Origin: Burkholderiaceae bacterium
Lineage (GTDB): Bacteria > Pseudomonadota > Gammaproteobacteria > Burkholderiales > Burkholderiaceae_C
DNA: 64,000 nucleotides
Direction of reading: 5' to 3'
Assembly (NCBI GenBank): GCA_014879655.1
Contig: JACSRS010000223.1
Coordinates: 1-64,000, forward strand
Position numbers and translations under genes: made by a program. The notes beneath the pieces were generated by a model that worked only from the letters and a program-made list of their open reading frames with translations, had not been told where the DNA came from and searched no databases. The number at the start of each line of letters is the position of its first letter. Position 1 is the first letter of the stretch. Positions 46,395 through 55,267 of the stretch are shown one piece after another.

Positions 46395-48656
46395 TCAATA
46401 TGCCTCCAAATGCAGATGAATCGCGCCTGCTCGCTCAAGAATCGACTGGCAGTCGGCAACCATCGCAGCAGAGCCGCAAAGGTAGAAATCGGTCGTCTGA
46501 GGGTCAAACTGCAGCAGCGCTGCAGCCTCGGTGACTCGCCCCTTGAATCCGCTCGCGCCAGGCTCCTCGCGGCTGATGCAGCAAGTCGTCATCGGCAGGC
46601 AATCCGCGAAATTTGCAGTGATGTCCTCCGCCTGCGTTCGGCAGCCGAAGTAAAGCTCGGCACTTCCCGCCGCCCCCTCACGTTTGAGCTGCTGAAACAT
46701 CGGCAGATAGGGCGCCAGCCCTGTCCCGGTCGCGATGAAGACCTTCCGGTGCGTGTTCCTGACCAAGGCATAGCTCCCCAAAGGCAGTTCGATCTCGGTC
46801 TGCTCTCCGGGGCGCACGGAATCGACGAACGCCGACCCGTGCCCACCCGTGCGATTGCTGATCAGGAAGGTCACTCCACACCCATCGACAGCTGCAATCG
46901 AGTAGTCCCGCCACTCCCACTCCCCGACACGTATGCGGGCAAATTGACCCGGAACGAAGTCAACGGGCTGCTCCAACCGGAATTGAAGGCTCCAGATGGA
47001 AGGTGTCAGTGCCTTTTTGCTGATCAGCACAGCACGTCTCTTCTCCAGGGGCAGATTCGACCGGCTCGGCGCGGTTGCTCCGCTTCTGAGCGCAGCCTGG
47101 AAGAGCGGAAAACCCCGCGACCCAAGCGCCTGGGTGGCGGCGCCAACGCCGCCCATCATCGCTCCGGCGATGCCCAGACATCCGGCGTCGCTGCCCGAAA
47201 GGAACAGCCCCCTGATCGGTGTGCGCGGCCCCAGCGGCGCTGCCTTGTAACGGGCCGGCGTGGCTGGTATCCCGTAGAAACGCCCCCGGGGATGAGAGGT
47301 GTAGTGCTCCATCGTCAGAGGGGTGGCGAGTTCCATGTAAGCCACCATTGCCGACAGGCCCGGTAAGGCCGTCTCGGCAAGATCGAGCAGGCCCTTGCCG
47401 ATGCGATCCTTGAGGTCCGAATAGTCCTTGCCGCGATTGCCCTTGGGGCGTTCTTTCCAGCGGGCGAACGCCTGGTCACCCAGAAATCCGACGATTTCTG
47501 CCGTGTGGAACCGCTCATCGCCCGACTTCGCGGACGGGAAGGACAGATAGATGTGAGACGGATGGCCGTCAAACATGTCCGCGTTCTGCTGCGCCAAATC
47601 GTCGTGGTCGGTGGTGGTATTGATCCAGTAATTCTCACCTTTGACGCCCAGCGCCGCCGCCGATGCCTTGAGACGGATGTAGAGCGTGACGCACGACACG
47701 CCGCCGTCGAGTTGCTTGATCAAGGTGCGCATTGCTTGCGTCCTGTCCCCGATCTCGCCCTCCGTAGGGAGCAGCCTCTCGTAGGTGTTCCAGGCACCCG
47801 CGTTCGAAATGATCACGGGCGCGTGGACCGTGAGCTCCCGCGGCTCGGTGCCGCGTCGATCGATCACCTTCACGCCGGTTGCAGCGCCGTCGCGCGTCAG
47901 GATCGAGGTGACTTCCTGGCACACCCGCACGGTTCCGCCCCGGCTTTCAATTCCCCTCTCGAACGTCCTGGCAATGCGACTGCTCCCCCCTTCGGGAAAC
48001 CACGCGCCATGCAGGTAGTGCCCGACGATCTGCGCATGAATGGCAAAGGCGCTTTGCGATGGCGGCACGCCGTAGTCGCCCCACTGGCTGGCCAGCAACG
48101 CACGCAGCAACGGGGAGCGAAAATGGCGGTTCAGGTAACTGGCCGTCGTCTGTGTTGCCATGGAGCCTGTGAGTTTCTGATACTGCCGGACCATGAAACC
48201 CAGAAACGGCGGCATGAACCCCTGTGCGAAGCCCAGGACCGACCAACGCTGAGCCGACCTGATGTCCCGGAAGTACTGGCGAAGGGCCTTTGCTTCATCA
48301 GGAAACCGTTCAATCAGACGCTCGAGGTACTTGTGCGGATCGGAGGGGACGGAGAAACTGAGGCCGGGGTAGATGAACCGCTCGAACTCATCGGTCATGC
48401 GGTTCCAGTGGAGCTGACCGCCCGACAGGAAGTCGAAGCAGGACCGGATCATCGATCCCTCTTCCAACTCGCCGACGTAATGAACGCCCACATCCCACGA
48501 CGCCCCGTCCCGGCGGAACACGTGCGTGAGCCCTCCGGGTTCCGAGTGCTTTTCCAGCACCAGCACCCGCTTACCGCCCACGGCGGCCAGCAAACCGGCA
48601 GCGCTGAGACCGCCGATCCCCGAGCCGATGACGATTGCATCCCAGTTTTCTTCCAT
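46395..48656 (-). CDS. fused CrtISO-like flavin oxidoreductase with ferredoxin-reductase domain
   Basis: 753 residues in one frame. Residues 1-520 are a phytoene-dehydrogenase/carotenoid-isomerase/retinol-saturase-like FAD protein: VIGSGIGGLSAAGLLA (11-26), HYVGEL, SNAGAWNTYERLL, and the closing GLFLSGSDAGCLGIAGAMMGG. Residues about 545-753 form an FNR-type reductase: flavin motif R583-D-Y-S, IATGTGLAPYLP (641-652), and the NAD(P)-domain end FYLCGSAAMVADC. I do not know this fusion from described enzymes; it suggests a flavin-to-flavin self-sufficient reductase/saturase using NAD(P)H. No carotenoid genes are nearby. Neighbouring DNA looks accessory. Confidence 0.85.
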   Translation of the reverse strand: MEENWDAIVIGSGIGGLSAAGLLAAVGGKRVLVLEKHSEPGGLTHVFRRDGASWDVGVHYVGELEEGSMIRSCFDFLSGGQLHWNRMTDEFERFIYPGLSFSVPSDPHKYLERLIERFPDEAKALRQYFRDIRSAQRWSVLGFAQGFMPPFLGFMVRQYQKLTGSMATQTTASYLNRHFRSPLLRALLASQWGDYGVPPSQSAFAIHAQIVGHYLHGAWFPEGGSSRIARTFERGIESRGGTVRVCQEVTSILTRDGAATGVKVIDRRGTEPRELTVHAPVIISNAGAWNTYERLLPTEGEIGDRTQAMRTLIKQLDGGVSCVTLYIRLKASAAALGVKGENYWINTTTDHDDLAQQNADMFDGHPSHIYLSFPSAKSGDERFHTAEIVGFLGDQAFARWKERPKGNRGKDYSDLKDRIGKGLLDLAETALPGLSAMVAYMELATPLTMEHYTSHPRGRFYGIPATPARYKAAPLGPRTPIRGLFLSGSDAGCLGIAGAMMGGVGAATQALGSRGFPLFQAALRSGATAPSRSNLPLEKRRAVLISKKALTPSIWSLQFRLEQPVDFVPGQFARIRVGEWEWRDYSIAAVDGCGVTFLISNRTGGHGSAFVDSVRPGEQTEIELPLGSYALVRNTHRKVFIATGTGLAPYLPMFQQLKREGAAGSAELYFGCRTQAEDITANFADCLPMTTCCISREEPGASGFKGRVTEAAALLQFDPQTTDFYLCGSAAMVADCQSILERAGAIHLHLEAY

Positions 48657-49115
48657 GGGCTCCCCCCGTCAGTTTGAAACGTGCCCCCGCGCAACATTGT
48701 GCATACCCTCCCGGTCGCCCGGCAACAAACACGACTTTCCAAGTCTGCTGGCCTTTGGTGCAGGTTGCGGGCTGTTCCGCCGCTGCTTTCGAGGCCTGTC
48801 AGATTCCCGATGCGGTTGCGATACCGGCGCAGCCGGCCAGCCGATAGTCAGAGGCAGTCCGAGCACGCCTCCATATTTCCGCTCCGAAACAGAAACTCAC
48901 GAACGCGATATCGCCGAAAGCTGGACGTTCGGATCAAGCACCCGGTGCGCACCCAGTCATCGGAGATCGTCAGCATCCAAGCTCTTACCCGTGAGAAAAA
49001 CTGATGTTGGTTGCCGGAGCGCGTTGGTTCATACGCCCGGTTGTCCGCTTCCATACCCAACCCCTGCTGAGCCAGTTTGGCCCCCCGCAAGCGGCCAGCA
49101 CCTGCGCCTCAAAAT
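48657..49115. other. intergenic region without recognised gene
   Basis: 459 bp between the fused oxidoreductase and the SDR, both on the minus strand. It has lower GC than its neighbours and only short, unlikely open frames. It may hold the oxidoreductase promoter or decayed sequence. Confidence 0.4.
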
Positions 49116-49859
49116 TCAGGTGAGGTTGAGTCCGCCGTCAGAAAGCAGAATTTCGCCCGTCAAATAGCGGGATTCAATGAGCATTGACACCGCTTGTGCA
49201 ATGTCTTCAGGGCTGGCGGCCCGCCGCATGGGAGCGCGCTCTTTCCACAACTGCTGCGCTTGCGTCCAGTCAGCGGTCAACGGCGTATCCACAAGCCCGG
49301 GCGCAACCGCGTTCACGCGGATATCTAGAGCCAGTGAAACCGCCAACAGTCGCGTGACGTGGTTCAGCGCCGCTTTCGTCGCGGCATAAGGGATCGAAGC
49401 TCCTTTGGGCCGAACACCCGCGTGCGAACTCACATTGACCACGCAGACGGGCTCTCCAGCCGCTGCAGACGCCCGCAGCGCAGCCTCTGCTTCTGCAACG
49501 ATCCGAAACGGCGCAATGACATTGACCTCATACAGTTCCCGCCAGATGTCGGGGCGTGCCGCTGCCATATCGGCATGGGGAACAACGCGGCTGATTCCTG
49601 CGTTGTTCACCACCACATCCAGACGCCCCCATCGCGCGACCGCTTCCTGCACCAGCCGGATCCGGTCTGCATCGTCGGCCAGATCTGCCTGCACATAGGC
49701 CGCCAGGCCAAGCTCACGAACCATGGCGATTCCTGCATTCACCGATCTGCGGGAATGCAAAACGACTGCGTAGCCATCCCTGGAAAGCCGACGCGCGATC
49801 GCCGCCCCAATGCCTGAAGTGGAACCGGTGACAAGAGCAACACGATGGGGATGGTGCAT
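49116..49859 (-). CDS. short-chain dehydrogenase/reductase
   Basis: 247 residues from ATG 49859 (ATG 49889 would add ten). Classical SDR: cofactor motif TGSTSGIGAAIA, VVNNAGIS, NVSSHAG with catalytic Ser, active site YAATK (Tyr and Lys), and the C-terminal GEILLSDGGLNLT of the FabG-like group. It acts as an NAD(P)-dependent oxidoreductase, substrate unknown. Confidence 0.88.
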   Translation of the reverse strand: MHHPHRVALVTGSTSGIGAAIARRLSRDGYAVVLHSRRSVNAGIAMVRELGLAAYVQADLADDADRIRLVQEAVARWGRLDVVVNNAGISRVVPHADMAAARPDIWRELYEVNVIAPFRIVAEAEAALRASAAAGEPVCVVNVSSHAGVRPKGASIPYAATKAALNHVTRLLAVSLALDIRVNAVAPGLVDTPLTADWTQAQQLWKERAPMRRAASPEDIAQAVSMLIESRYLTGEILLSDGGLNLT

Positions 49860-49968
49860 GGAGCGTTCGAATGGAGCCGATGGGGCCATGCACTGTACAC
49901 ACAGCGAATCAGGCCGCGTCTCACCACAACCAAGCCCCGGCTGCGGATGCAGATGGAACCCTCAAGTT

Positions 49969-50060
49969 ACTCACCAATCAATAGCTGGAACTGACCATTT
50001 GACGCTGGCTCAGTGCCAAATTGGTTCAGAAAACGGCTTTTCAGGCACCGGGGGGGTCCG
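49969..50060 (+). repeat. R85 dispersed repeat, copy 8 (intergenic)
   Basis: ACTCACCAATCAATAGCTGG, CTGACCATTTGACGCTGGCT, CAGTGCCAAATTGG, then AAAACGGC and a GGGGGGGTCCG end. With the copy at 60428 it shares a 5' extension (ACTCACC). Confidence 0.8.
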
Positions 50061-50120
50061 ATTCTGCGCAGTCGCGTTGCGCGGGGTCCAATCGTCGCGC
50101 TCAGCCTGCGCGGGCGAATA

Positions 50121-50201
50121 GGGGGTCAGAGCCCGCATTCGTCGTTTAGACCGGTGCGCGATCAAGGTCTGGCTGACTGACGAGATCAGGATCTGACCCC
50201 C
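50121..50201. repeat. 81-bp element bounded by GGGGGTCAGA inverted repeats
   Basis: GGGGGTCAGA at 50121-50130 and its exact complement TCTGACCCCC at 50192-50201 bound an 81-bp stretch without a coding frame. GGGGTCAGA-type ends are often seen at small mobile elements and REP-like repeats of Proteobacteria, so this may be a non-autonomous remnant. Confidence 0.5.
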
Positions 50202-50324
50202 ATGGGACATTCGGCTGGACGACGAAGTCGAAAACGGACTCCTGGAGTGCTTTGCCGGGTGACGAACTGGCAATCTGCCTGGACAGTGCGGTTCCACGAG
50301 GTTTGCGAATTCGGGTCGCTCTCA

Positions 50325-50580
50325 TCAAGCGGCGGGTTTTTTAACCCCCTTGCCAACCGCCCGCAACACCACCAGCAACTCCTTCGCCTGCACCCGATCC
50401 CCTGCCGCCCCATACACCGCCTCCACCTCGGCATCACGGTCAGCAGCCACGCGGGTTTCCATCTTCATGGCTTCCAGTGAAAGCAGCGTGCTGCCGGCGT
50501 TCACGCGCTGGCCCACGGTGACGACCACGTTGACGATGGCGCCTGGCATGGGCGCGGCCACATTGTGAATACGGTCTATG
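50325..50580 (-). pseudogene. biotin carboxyl carrier domain remnant of an acyl-CoA/pyruvate carboxylase
   Basis: An open 78-residue frame from GTG 50561: APMPGAIVNVVVTVGQRVNAG and LEAMKMETRVAADRDAEV carry the biotinyl-lysine in EAMKMET. Upstream the similarity continues for only a few codons (IHNVAAPMPG), then stops abruptly in unrelated sequence near 50580, where the carboxylase body should be. It is most likely the detached 3' end of a pyruvate or acyl-CoA carboxylase alpha gene; a stand-alone carrier protein is less likely. Confidence 0.65.
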
Positions 50581-50648
50581 GGGGCAGGTCACAGCCACAG
50601 CAGCATCCCGGTCGCGCCACCTTAAAACCCAGGTAGCCAAGATACATC

Positions 50649-50840
50649 TCAGTGTCCGCACTGCGCGTTCAACATGCCAATCAGCGCCTTGCCGGGCCAG
50701 CAGGCGATTCCGAGGGCGATCAGGGCGATGCCGGTCAACCGGGCCATCGTTAGCCCGCCCTGTTCACCTGCGCACCCAACAGCCATCGCCCGATCAGCGC
50801 AGGCACGAGCAACAGGGTCACTCCTGTCGAGGTCTCGCCG
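50649..50840 (-). pseudogene. frameshifted small membrane protein
   Basis: Two overlapping minus-strand frames join into one membrane-protein sequence: GETSTGVTLLLVPALIG (ending at a stop after VNRAG) and then, shifted, MARLTGIALIALGIACWPG with a stop at 50649. Together they look like a small membrane-protein family with LALLLVPSLV...RIAGIALIALGLACWPG, as I remember it. A one-base shift near 50745 separates them. Confidence 0.45.
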
Positions 50841-51072
50841 ATTGAAGTCAAACCAACCACGTCTTTCCCCGACCGCCCTTCAAGGGGCCTGAAAACACGG
50901 GTCGGTATCAATCGCGAGCGTCGGCCACCGTCTTGCGCATCTGTTTGCGCTCATCTGCCGACACCCCGAATCAAGCCAAAACAGGCCGGAAATTCAACAC
51001 CGGATCGCCATGCGGGTACTCATGCATCCAATCGATCTGTGGCGGGGGGTTAAGCAGAAATTCCTTCGCTTT
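50841..51072. other. intergenic region without recognised gene
   Basis: About 230 bp between the frameshifted membrane gene and the AraC-type gene. No convincing coding frame or regulatory site was seen; it probably belongs to the decayed stretch starting at about 49.9 kb. Confidence 0.35.
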
Positions 51073-52068
51073 CTACACGGCTGGCACCTTGGATTGCGCT
51101 CGCAGAGTATCAGACGGGAGTTCACCAAAACACTCCTTGTAGGCGCGGGCAAATTCTCCGAAATGCCAGAACCCCCACTTCAGCGACTCAGCTGAAACGG
51201 TGGTCGATCCGTGTGTTGCCGTCAAGAGCGCCTGACGTACCCGATGAAGCCTGAGCCGAATCAGATAGGCGATCGGGGTGAGCCCCATGATTTCCTTGAA
51301 CGCGATTTCCAACGTGCGCTCGCTTACACCCGCCGCCCTGCACAAGTCAGTTACATAGATTTTGGAGTTTGACTGAGAAACGGCATAAGCCTCTGCCGTC
51401 TTGACAATGAGGCTGCGGCTCAGCCCCGTGCGGTCGCTGCGACTAGGCTTCAAATCCCTGGCTTCGTCCAGTGTGGTCAGCAGAGTTTCGATCAACTCAA
51501 ACTGCGCTGCGTCCCGCATGTTCTTGCTTTCGTTGAACATTGCAGGGTCTAACTCGGCGGCGTCCACCAAGCGCTTTCCCCAGTCGAAAAGATTCTGCGC
51601 CTTTCTTTCGCTCACCAGCAGCGTCTCTACGCCCTTCGGCAGGTGAAATTCCCGGTCGGGTAGCCGAATCGCCAGATGCTCTCCGATCAAGCTTGGGGGT
51701 ATCAAGAACGCGAGATTCTCCCAGCCAGCCTCGACGACAAATGCCACCTCCGAGTCGGGTGTTGCAGCCAGCAACATGCCCGGCCGAACTTTCAAGCCAT
51801 TGACAGTGCCTCGTGCCCTCTGGCCAAACACGACGTAGGCAAGCAGGCCCTCATGGACACTGGTACGGGTTCTCACGCGTAGATTGCTCGCATGGAAAAC
51901 GACAGTTGCAGTCCCGAGACGAACGGTCACACGCCGTGCCTGCAACGATTGCTGCTGCAGCTTCAAAGCTTCTTGGTCGATCAGCTCGATGCCTGCATTG
52001 ACCATCGCCGGGTCGTTGATGGCGTCAACCGTTACGGCAGGATGGGAGAGCATGGCGGAGCGTTCCAT
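51073..52068 (-). CDS. AraC-family transcriptional regulator
   Basis: 331 residues from ATG 52068 (TTG 52077 or ATG 52053 possible). The N-terminal part (about 40-190) is a cupin-like/AraC_binding_2 sensor (VHEGLLAYVVFGQRARG, GMLLAATPDSEVAF). The C-terminal part has the two helix-turn-helix motifs (IYVTDLCRAAGVSERTLEIAF and SLKWGFWHFGEFARAYKECFG, with the FARAYKECFGELPSD family end). It diverges from the arylsulfatase gene and is probably its regulator. Confidence 0.87.
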   Translation of the reverse strand: MERSAMLSHPAVTVDAINDPAMVNAGIELIDQEALKLQQQSLQARRVTVRLGTATVVFHASNLRVRTRTSVHEGLLAYVVFGQRARGTVNGLKVRPGMLLAATPDSEVAFVVEAGWENLAFLIPPSLIGEHLAIRLPDREFHLPKGVETLLVSERKAQNLFDWGKRLVDAAELDPAMFNESKNMRDAAQFELIETLLTTLDEARDLKPSRSDRTGLSRSLIVKTAEAYAVSQSNSKIYVTDLCRAAGVSERTLEIAFKEIMGLTPIAYLIRLRLHRVRQALLTATHGSTTVSAESLKWGFWHFGEFARAYKECFGELPSDTLRAQSKVPAV

Positions 52069-52372
52069 ATATTTCAAAACCTGCGGATTTCCGATAGACG
52101 CTGATGCCCACCGGCCACAAAATAAAAATGTGCTTTCCCAGATTGACCAACAGGATCCGAAAGACCTATCCCTATAAGCTCAAGTTTTGCCATTTTCAGC
52201 ATCATCGACACGAGAAACCAGCGGAATCAAAATGACAGACAGACTTTGCGGTCTTTTTTGAGGAAACGCACAGCGAACGTCAAAACCCCAACAGGTCCTG
52301 CTCCGAACCCAGGCTCGCGCGATCCGCTTCTGGTTGCCGGGCAGGGCCTGTTCCTTCTTCACTTGCTTGCCA
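52069..52372. promoter_or_regulatory. divergent promoter region araC-type / arylsulfatase
   Basis: 304 bp, AT-rich compared with flanking genes, containing no coding frame. It should hold the promoter and operator of both genes. I did not find an unambiguous repeated operator by eye. Confidence 0.5.
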
Positions 52373-54160
52373 ATGAAAAGACATCCCTTCATCTTAGGCG
52401 CTGCCGTGCTGGTCATGCTTTCGGCCCTGGTTACCCCCGCGCCCGCCCAGACGAAGCGCCCGAACATCGTCGTCATCCTCGCCGACGACATGGGCTACGC
52501 CGACATGGGCTCGTTCGGCGGCGAGATCAGGACACCCAACCTCGACTCGCTGGCCAAGCAAGGCGTGCGCTTCACCAATTTCTACACGCACGCCAGTTGC
52601 TCGCCCACCCGCTCGATGCTGCTCAGTGGTGTTGATACCCACCTGAATGGCCTGGGCAACATGAACGAGTGGACCGCGCCCAACCAGATGGGCATCGACG
52701 GCTACGAGGGCTACCTCAACAACCGTGTCGTCACGCTGCCGCAGCTACTCAAGGACGCCGGCTACCACACCTACATGGTCGGCAAGTGGCACATGGGCAA
52801 GCAGCCTGACCAGATACCGCGCGCACGCGGCTTCGAGCGTGACTTCTCGCTGCTCGACGGGATGGGCAGCTACTGGGACGACTGGAACTTCTCGGCCGCC
52901 AACCCCAAGTCGCTCTACACCGAGGACGGGCGCTACCTGAAGAGCCTGCCGAAAGACTTCTATGCGACGAAGACCTACACCGACAAGCTGATCGGCTATA
53001 TCGACGCCCACCGGGGCGACGGCAAGCCGTTCTTCGCGTACGTCTCCCACCAGGCGCCGCACGAGCCGTACCACCTGCCGAAGGAGTGGCGCAACCGCCA
53101 CGTCGGCGAGTACGACAAGGGCTGGGACGCGGTACGGCAGGCACGGCTCAAACGCCAGATTGAGCTCGGCATCACGCCTGCGGGCACGCAGCTCGCCGAG
53201 CGGATGTGGTTCGTGCCCGACTCCACCCTGCTGGCCCCGGCCGCCCGCGCGCTCATGGGGAAGAAGATGGAGATCTACGCCGGCCTGGTCGAGAACCTGG
53301 ACCACCACGTCGGGCGGCTCATCGACCACCTCAAGGAGATCGGCGAATACGACAACACGATCTTCATCGTCTTCGGCGACAACGGCGCCGAGGGCAACGA
53401 CCTCCACGCCATGATCGCGGGCGCGCCCGGCACCCGTGACTTCCTCTTCGCCGCCATGCACTGGTCGCAGAACCATCCCAACGCGTGGGGCGACCCGGGC
53501 TCCTGGCTCGCTTACGGCCCCCCCTGGGCCCAGGTCTCCATGACGCCCTTCAGCCAGTACAAGGCCTGGCTCGCGGAAGGCGGTATCCGCAACGCGCTCA
53601 TCGTGAGCGGACCCGGGGTCAAGCGTCCCGCGGGGAGCATCAACACGCAGGGGACCATGCACGTGGCCGACATCATGCCGACGCTGCTCGAGGTGGCCGG
53701 TACGAGCTACCCGAAAACGTACATGGGGAAGGACGTGCCGCCGGCCCTGGGCAAGTCCTGGGTCCCGGTGCTGGAGGGCCGGGCCGAGTCGCCGCGAACG
53801 GACCAGGACGTCCTTGCCTGGGAACTTTTCGGCAACCGCGCCGTCCGGCAGGGAAGCTGGAAACTGCGCTGGGAGTGGAGGCCCTTCGGGATGGGTGACT
53901 GGGAACTCTTCGACCTCTCGGCGGATCCCGGCGAGCTGAAGAACCTGGCCGCGGAGCGACCCGACAAGGTGAAAGAGATGGTGGCGCTCTGGGACGACTA
54001 CGTCCGGAGGAACAACGTGGTCCTGCCCAACCGCTCGCCTTACGAGGCAATCGAGAAGGAGCTCCCGCAGCGCGTCCCGGTCCAGGCCGGTTACCCACCG
54101 CTCAGCCTGAAGCGCCAGTACGTGCCGCCACCGGGCATGCTGGCGGAGCCCAAGCCCTGA
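52373..54160 (+). CDS. exported arylsulfatase (type I sulfatase)
   Basis: 595 residues. Signal peptide (cleavage near APAQT). The sulfatase signature C76-S-P-T-R80 in HASCSPTRSMLLSG has the cysteine that is converted to formylglycine; metal ligands NIVVILADDMGYAD and GDNGAEGND, and VGKWHMGK, are in place. It hydrolyses aryl sulfate esters. It needs a formylglycine-generating enzyme, not seen here as a dedicated gene. It begins a probable operon with the channel (gap 46 bp) and the DUF2252 gene, under the divergent AraC-type regulator. Confidence 0.93.
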   Translation: MKRHPFILGAAVLVMLSALVTPAPAQTKRPNIVVILADDMGYADMGSFGGEIRTPNLDSLAKQGVRFTNFYTHASCSPTRSMLLSGVDTHLNGLGNMNEWTAPNQMGIDGYEGYLNNRVVTLPQLLKDAGYHTYMVGKWHMGKQPDQIPRARGFERDFSLLDGMGSYWDDWNFSAANPKSLYTEDGRYLKSLPKDFYATKTYTDKLIGYIDAHRGDGKPFFAYVSHQAPHEPYHLPKEWRNRHVGEYDKGWDAVRQARLKRQIELGITPAGTQLAERMWFVPDSTLLAPAARALMGKKMEIYAGLVENLDHHVGRLIDHLKEIGEYDNTIFIVFGDNGAEGNDLHAMIAGAPGTRDFLFAAMHWSQNHPNAWGDPGSWLAYGPPWAQVSMTPFSQYKAWLAEGGIRNALIVSGPGVKRPAGSINTQGTMHVADIMPTLLEVAGTSYPKTYMGKDVPPALGKSWVPVLEGRAESPRTDQDVLAWELFGNRAVRQGSWKLRWEWRPFGMGDWELFDLSADPGELKNLAAERPDKVKEMVALWDDYVRRNNVVLPNRSPYEAIEKELPQRVPVQAGYPPLSLKRQYVPPPGMLAEPKP

Positions 54161-54206
54161 ACACGATTGCACCGGGATGAATCACCTCTCTACAAGGAAG
54201 TCTCAG

Positions 54207-55211
54207 ATGAAAAGCGACAAGACACCGAAGCAGCCGGGCACGCCGCTGCGCCTGATCGCCGCCGCAGCGCTCGCCCTCAGCGCGCTTTGTGCGCCGCAGG
54301 CCCAGGCCCAGGTCCCAGGGCGCTTCTACTGGAAGACGCTGTCGGACTCGAACGCGGTGCCGCTCATCTATCAATCCATCAGCGGAAACTCGAACCCGTT
54401 CGACCCCGCGAATACCGTGACGCCGGGCGCGAAGATCGATGCCACGATGGCCCTGACGGGGTATGCACACACGTTCACCCTGGCGGATCGCTCGGCCATG
54501 GCCGCCATCATCCTGCCCATGGGCCGTGTTTCCGGCCAGGTCACCGCAGCGGGCAAGGCTTTCAACGAGTCCACCAACGGCTTTGGCGACCCGATGCTTG
54601 AGTTCACCTACAACCTGATCGGCCCAAAGGCGCAGAAAGCCCTTTCCGACGTGCTGCGCTACGAGCCGGGGTTCTCGGTTGATTTCCTCGCCGATCTGGC
54701 GCTGCCGATCGGCAACTACAACAGCAGCCAGCCCCTGAACCTGGGGCAGAACCGCTGGTACGGGCGCCTGGGTGCGCCCGTCGTCTGGCAGCTCGGCCAG
54801 TGGGTGCCGGGCCGACGCACGACGCTGGAATTCCTGCCCGCCGTCTGGCTGTTCGGGCCCAACAACGACTATGTCGGCCAGACTCTGACGACCGATCCGC
54901 TGTTCCAGCTCGACGCGCACCTGACGCGCGACTTCACCGAGTCCTTCTGGGGGTCGCTCGACGCCTCCTGGTACAACGGCGGCAAGGCCAGCATCAACGG
55001 AGTCGCCGGGACGAGCCTCAACAACGTCGGCGTGGGACTCACGCTGGGCTACCAGGTCAACGACAACATCGGGCTCACCTTCGGCTACAAGTCAACCTTG
55101 AACAGCGGTAGCGACCCGACGGCCCTGCGCATGGACAACTTCATGCTCACGCTGGTGTTCGGCTGGAACCCGATTCTCGAAGGCGCACGACGGCTGAAAA
55201 GCGAGAAATAA
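54207..55211 (+). CDS. outer-membrane transporter (MetA-pathway phenol-degradation channel type)
   Basis: 334 residues from ATG 54207; AAGGAA lies about 8 bp before it (ATG 54177 possible). Signal peptide ending AQAQ, then alternating beta-strand pattern with terminal aromatic (FMLTLVFGW), as in the Phenol_MetA_deg/SphB barrel family, which carries hydrophobic substrates across the outer membrane. Its place after the arylsulfatase suggests uptake of the desulfated or sulfated aryl compound. Confidence 0.8.
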   Translation: MKSDKTPKQPGTPLRLIAAAALALSALCAPQAQAQVPGRFYWKTLSDSNAVPLIYQSISGNSNPFDPANTVTPGAKIDATMALTGYAHTFTLADRSAMAAIILPMGRVSGQVTAAGKAFNESTNGFGDPMLEFTYNLIGPKAQKALSDVLRYEPGFSVDFLADLALPIGNYNSSQPLNLGQNRWYGRLGAPVVWQLGQWVPGRRTTLEFLPAVWLFGPNNDYVGQTLTTDPLFQLDAHLTRDFTESFWGSLDASWYNGGKASINGVAGTSLNNVGVGLTLGYQVNDNIGLTFGYKSTLNSGSDPTALRMDNFMLTLVFGWNPILEGARRLKSEK

Positions 55212-55267
55212 GCACCCTCTGACCAGTCTGATCATGGTGCATTGCAAAAGTCGAAGGAGGCAACAGG

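Noticed and set aside
48657-49115. Possible transposase remnant in the gap after the fused oxidoreductase
   Set aside because: Only short unrelated frames were seen and no transposase motif (DDE, HUH, tyrosine) was recognised.
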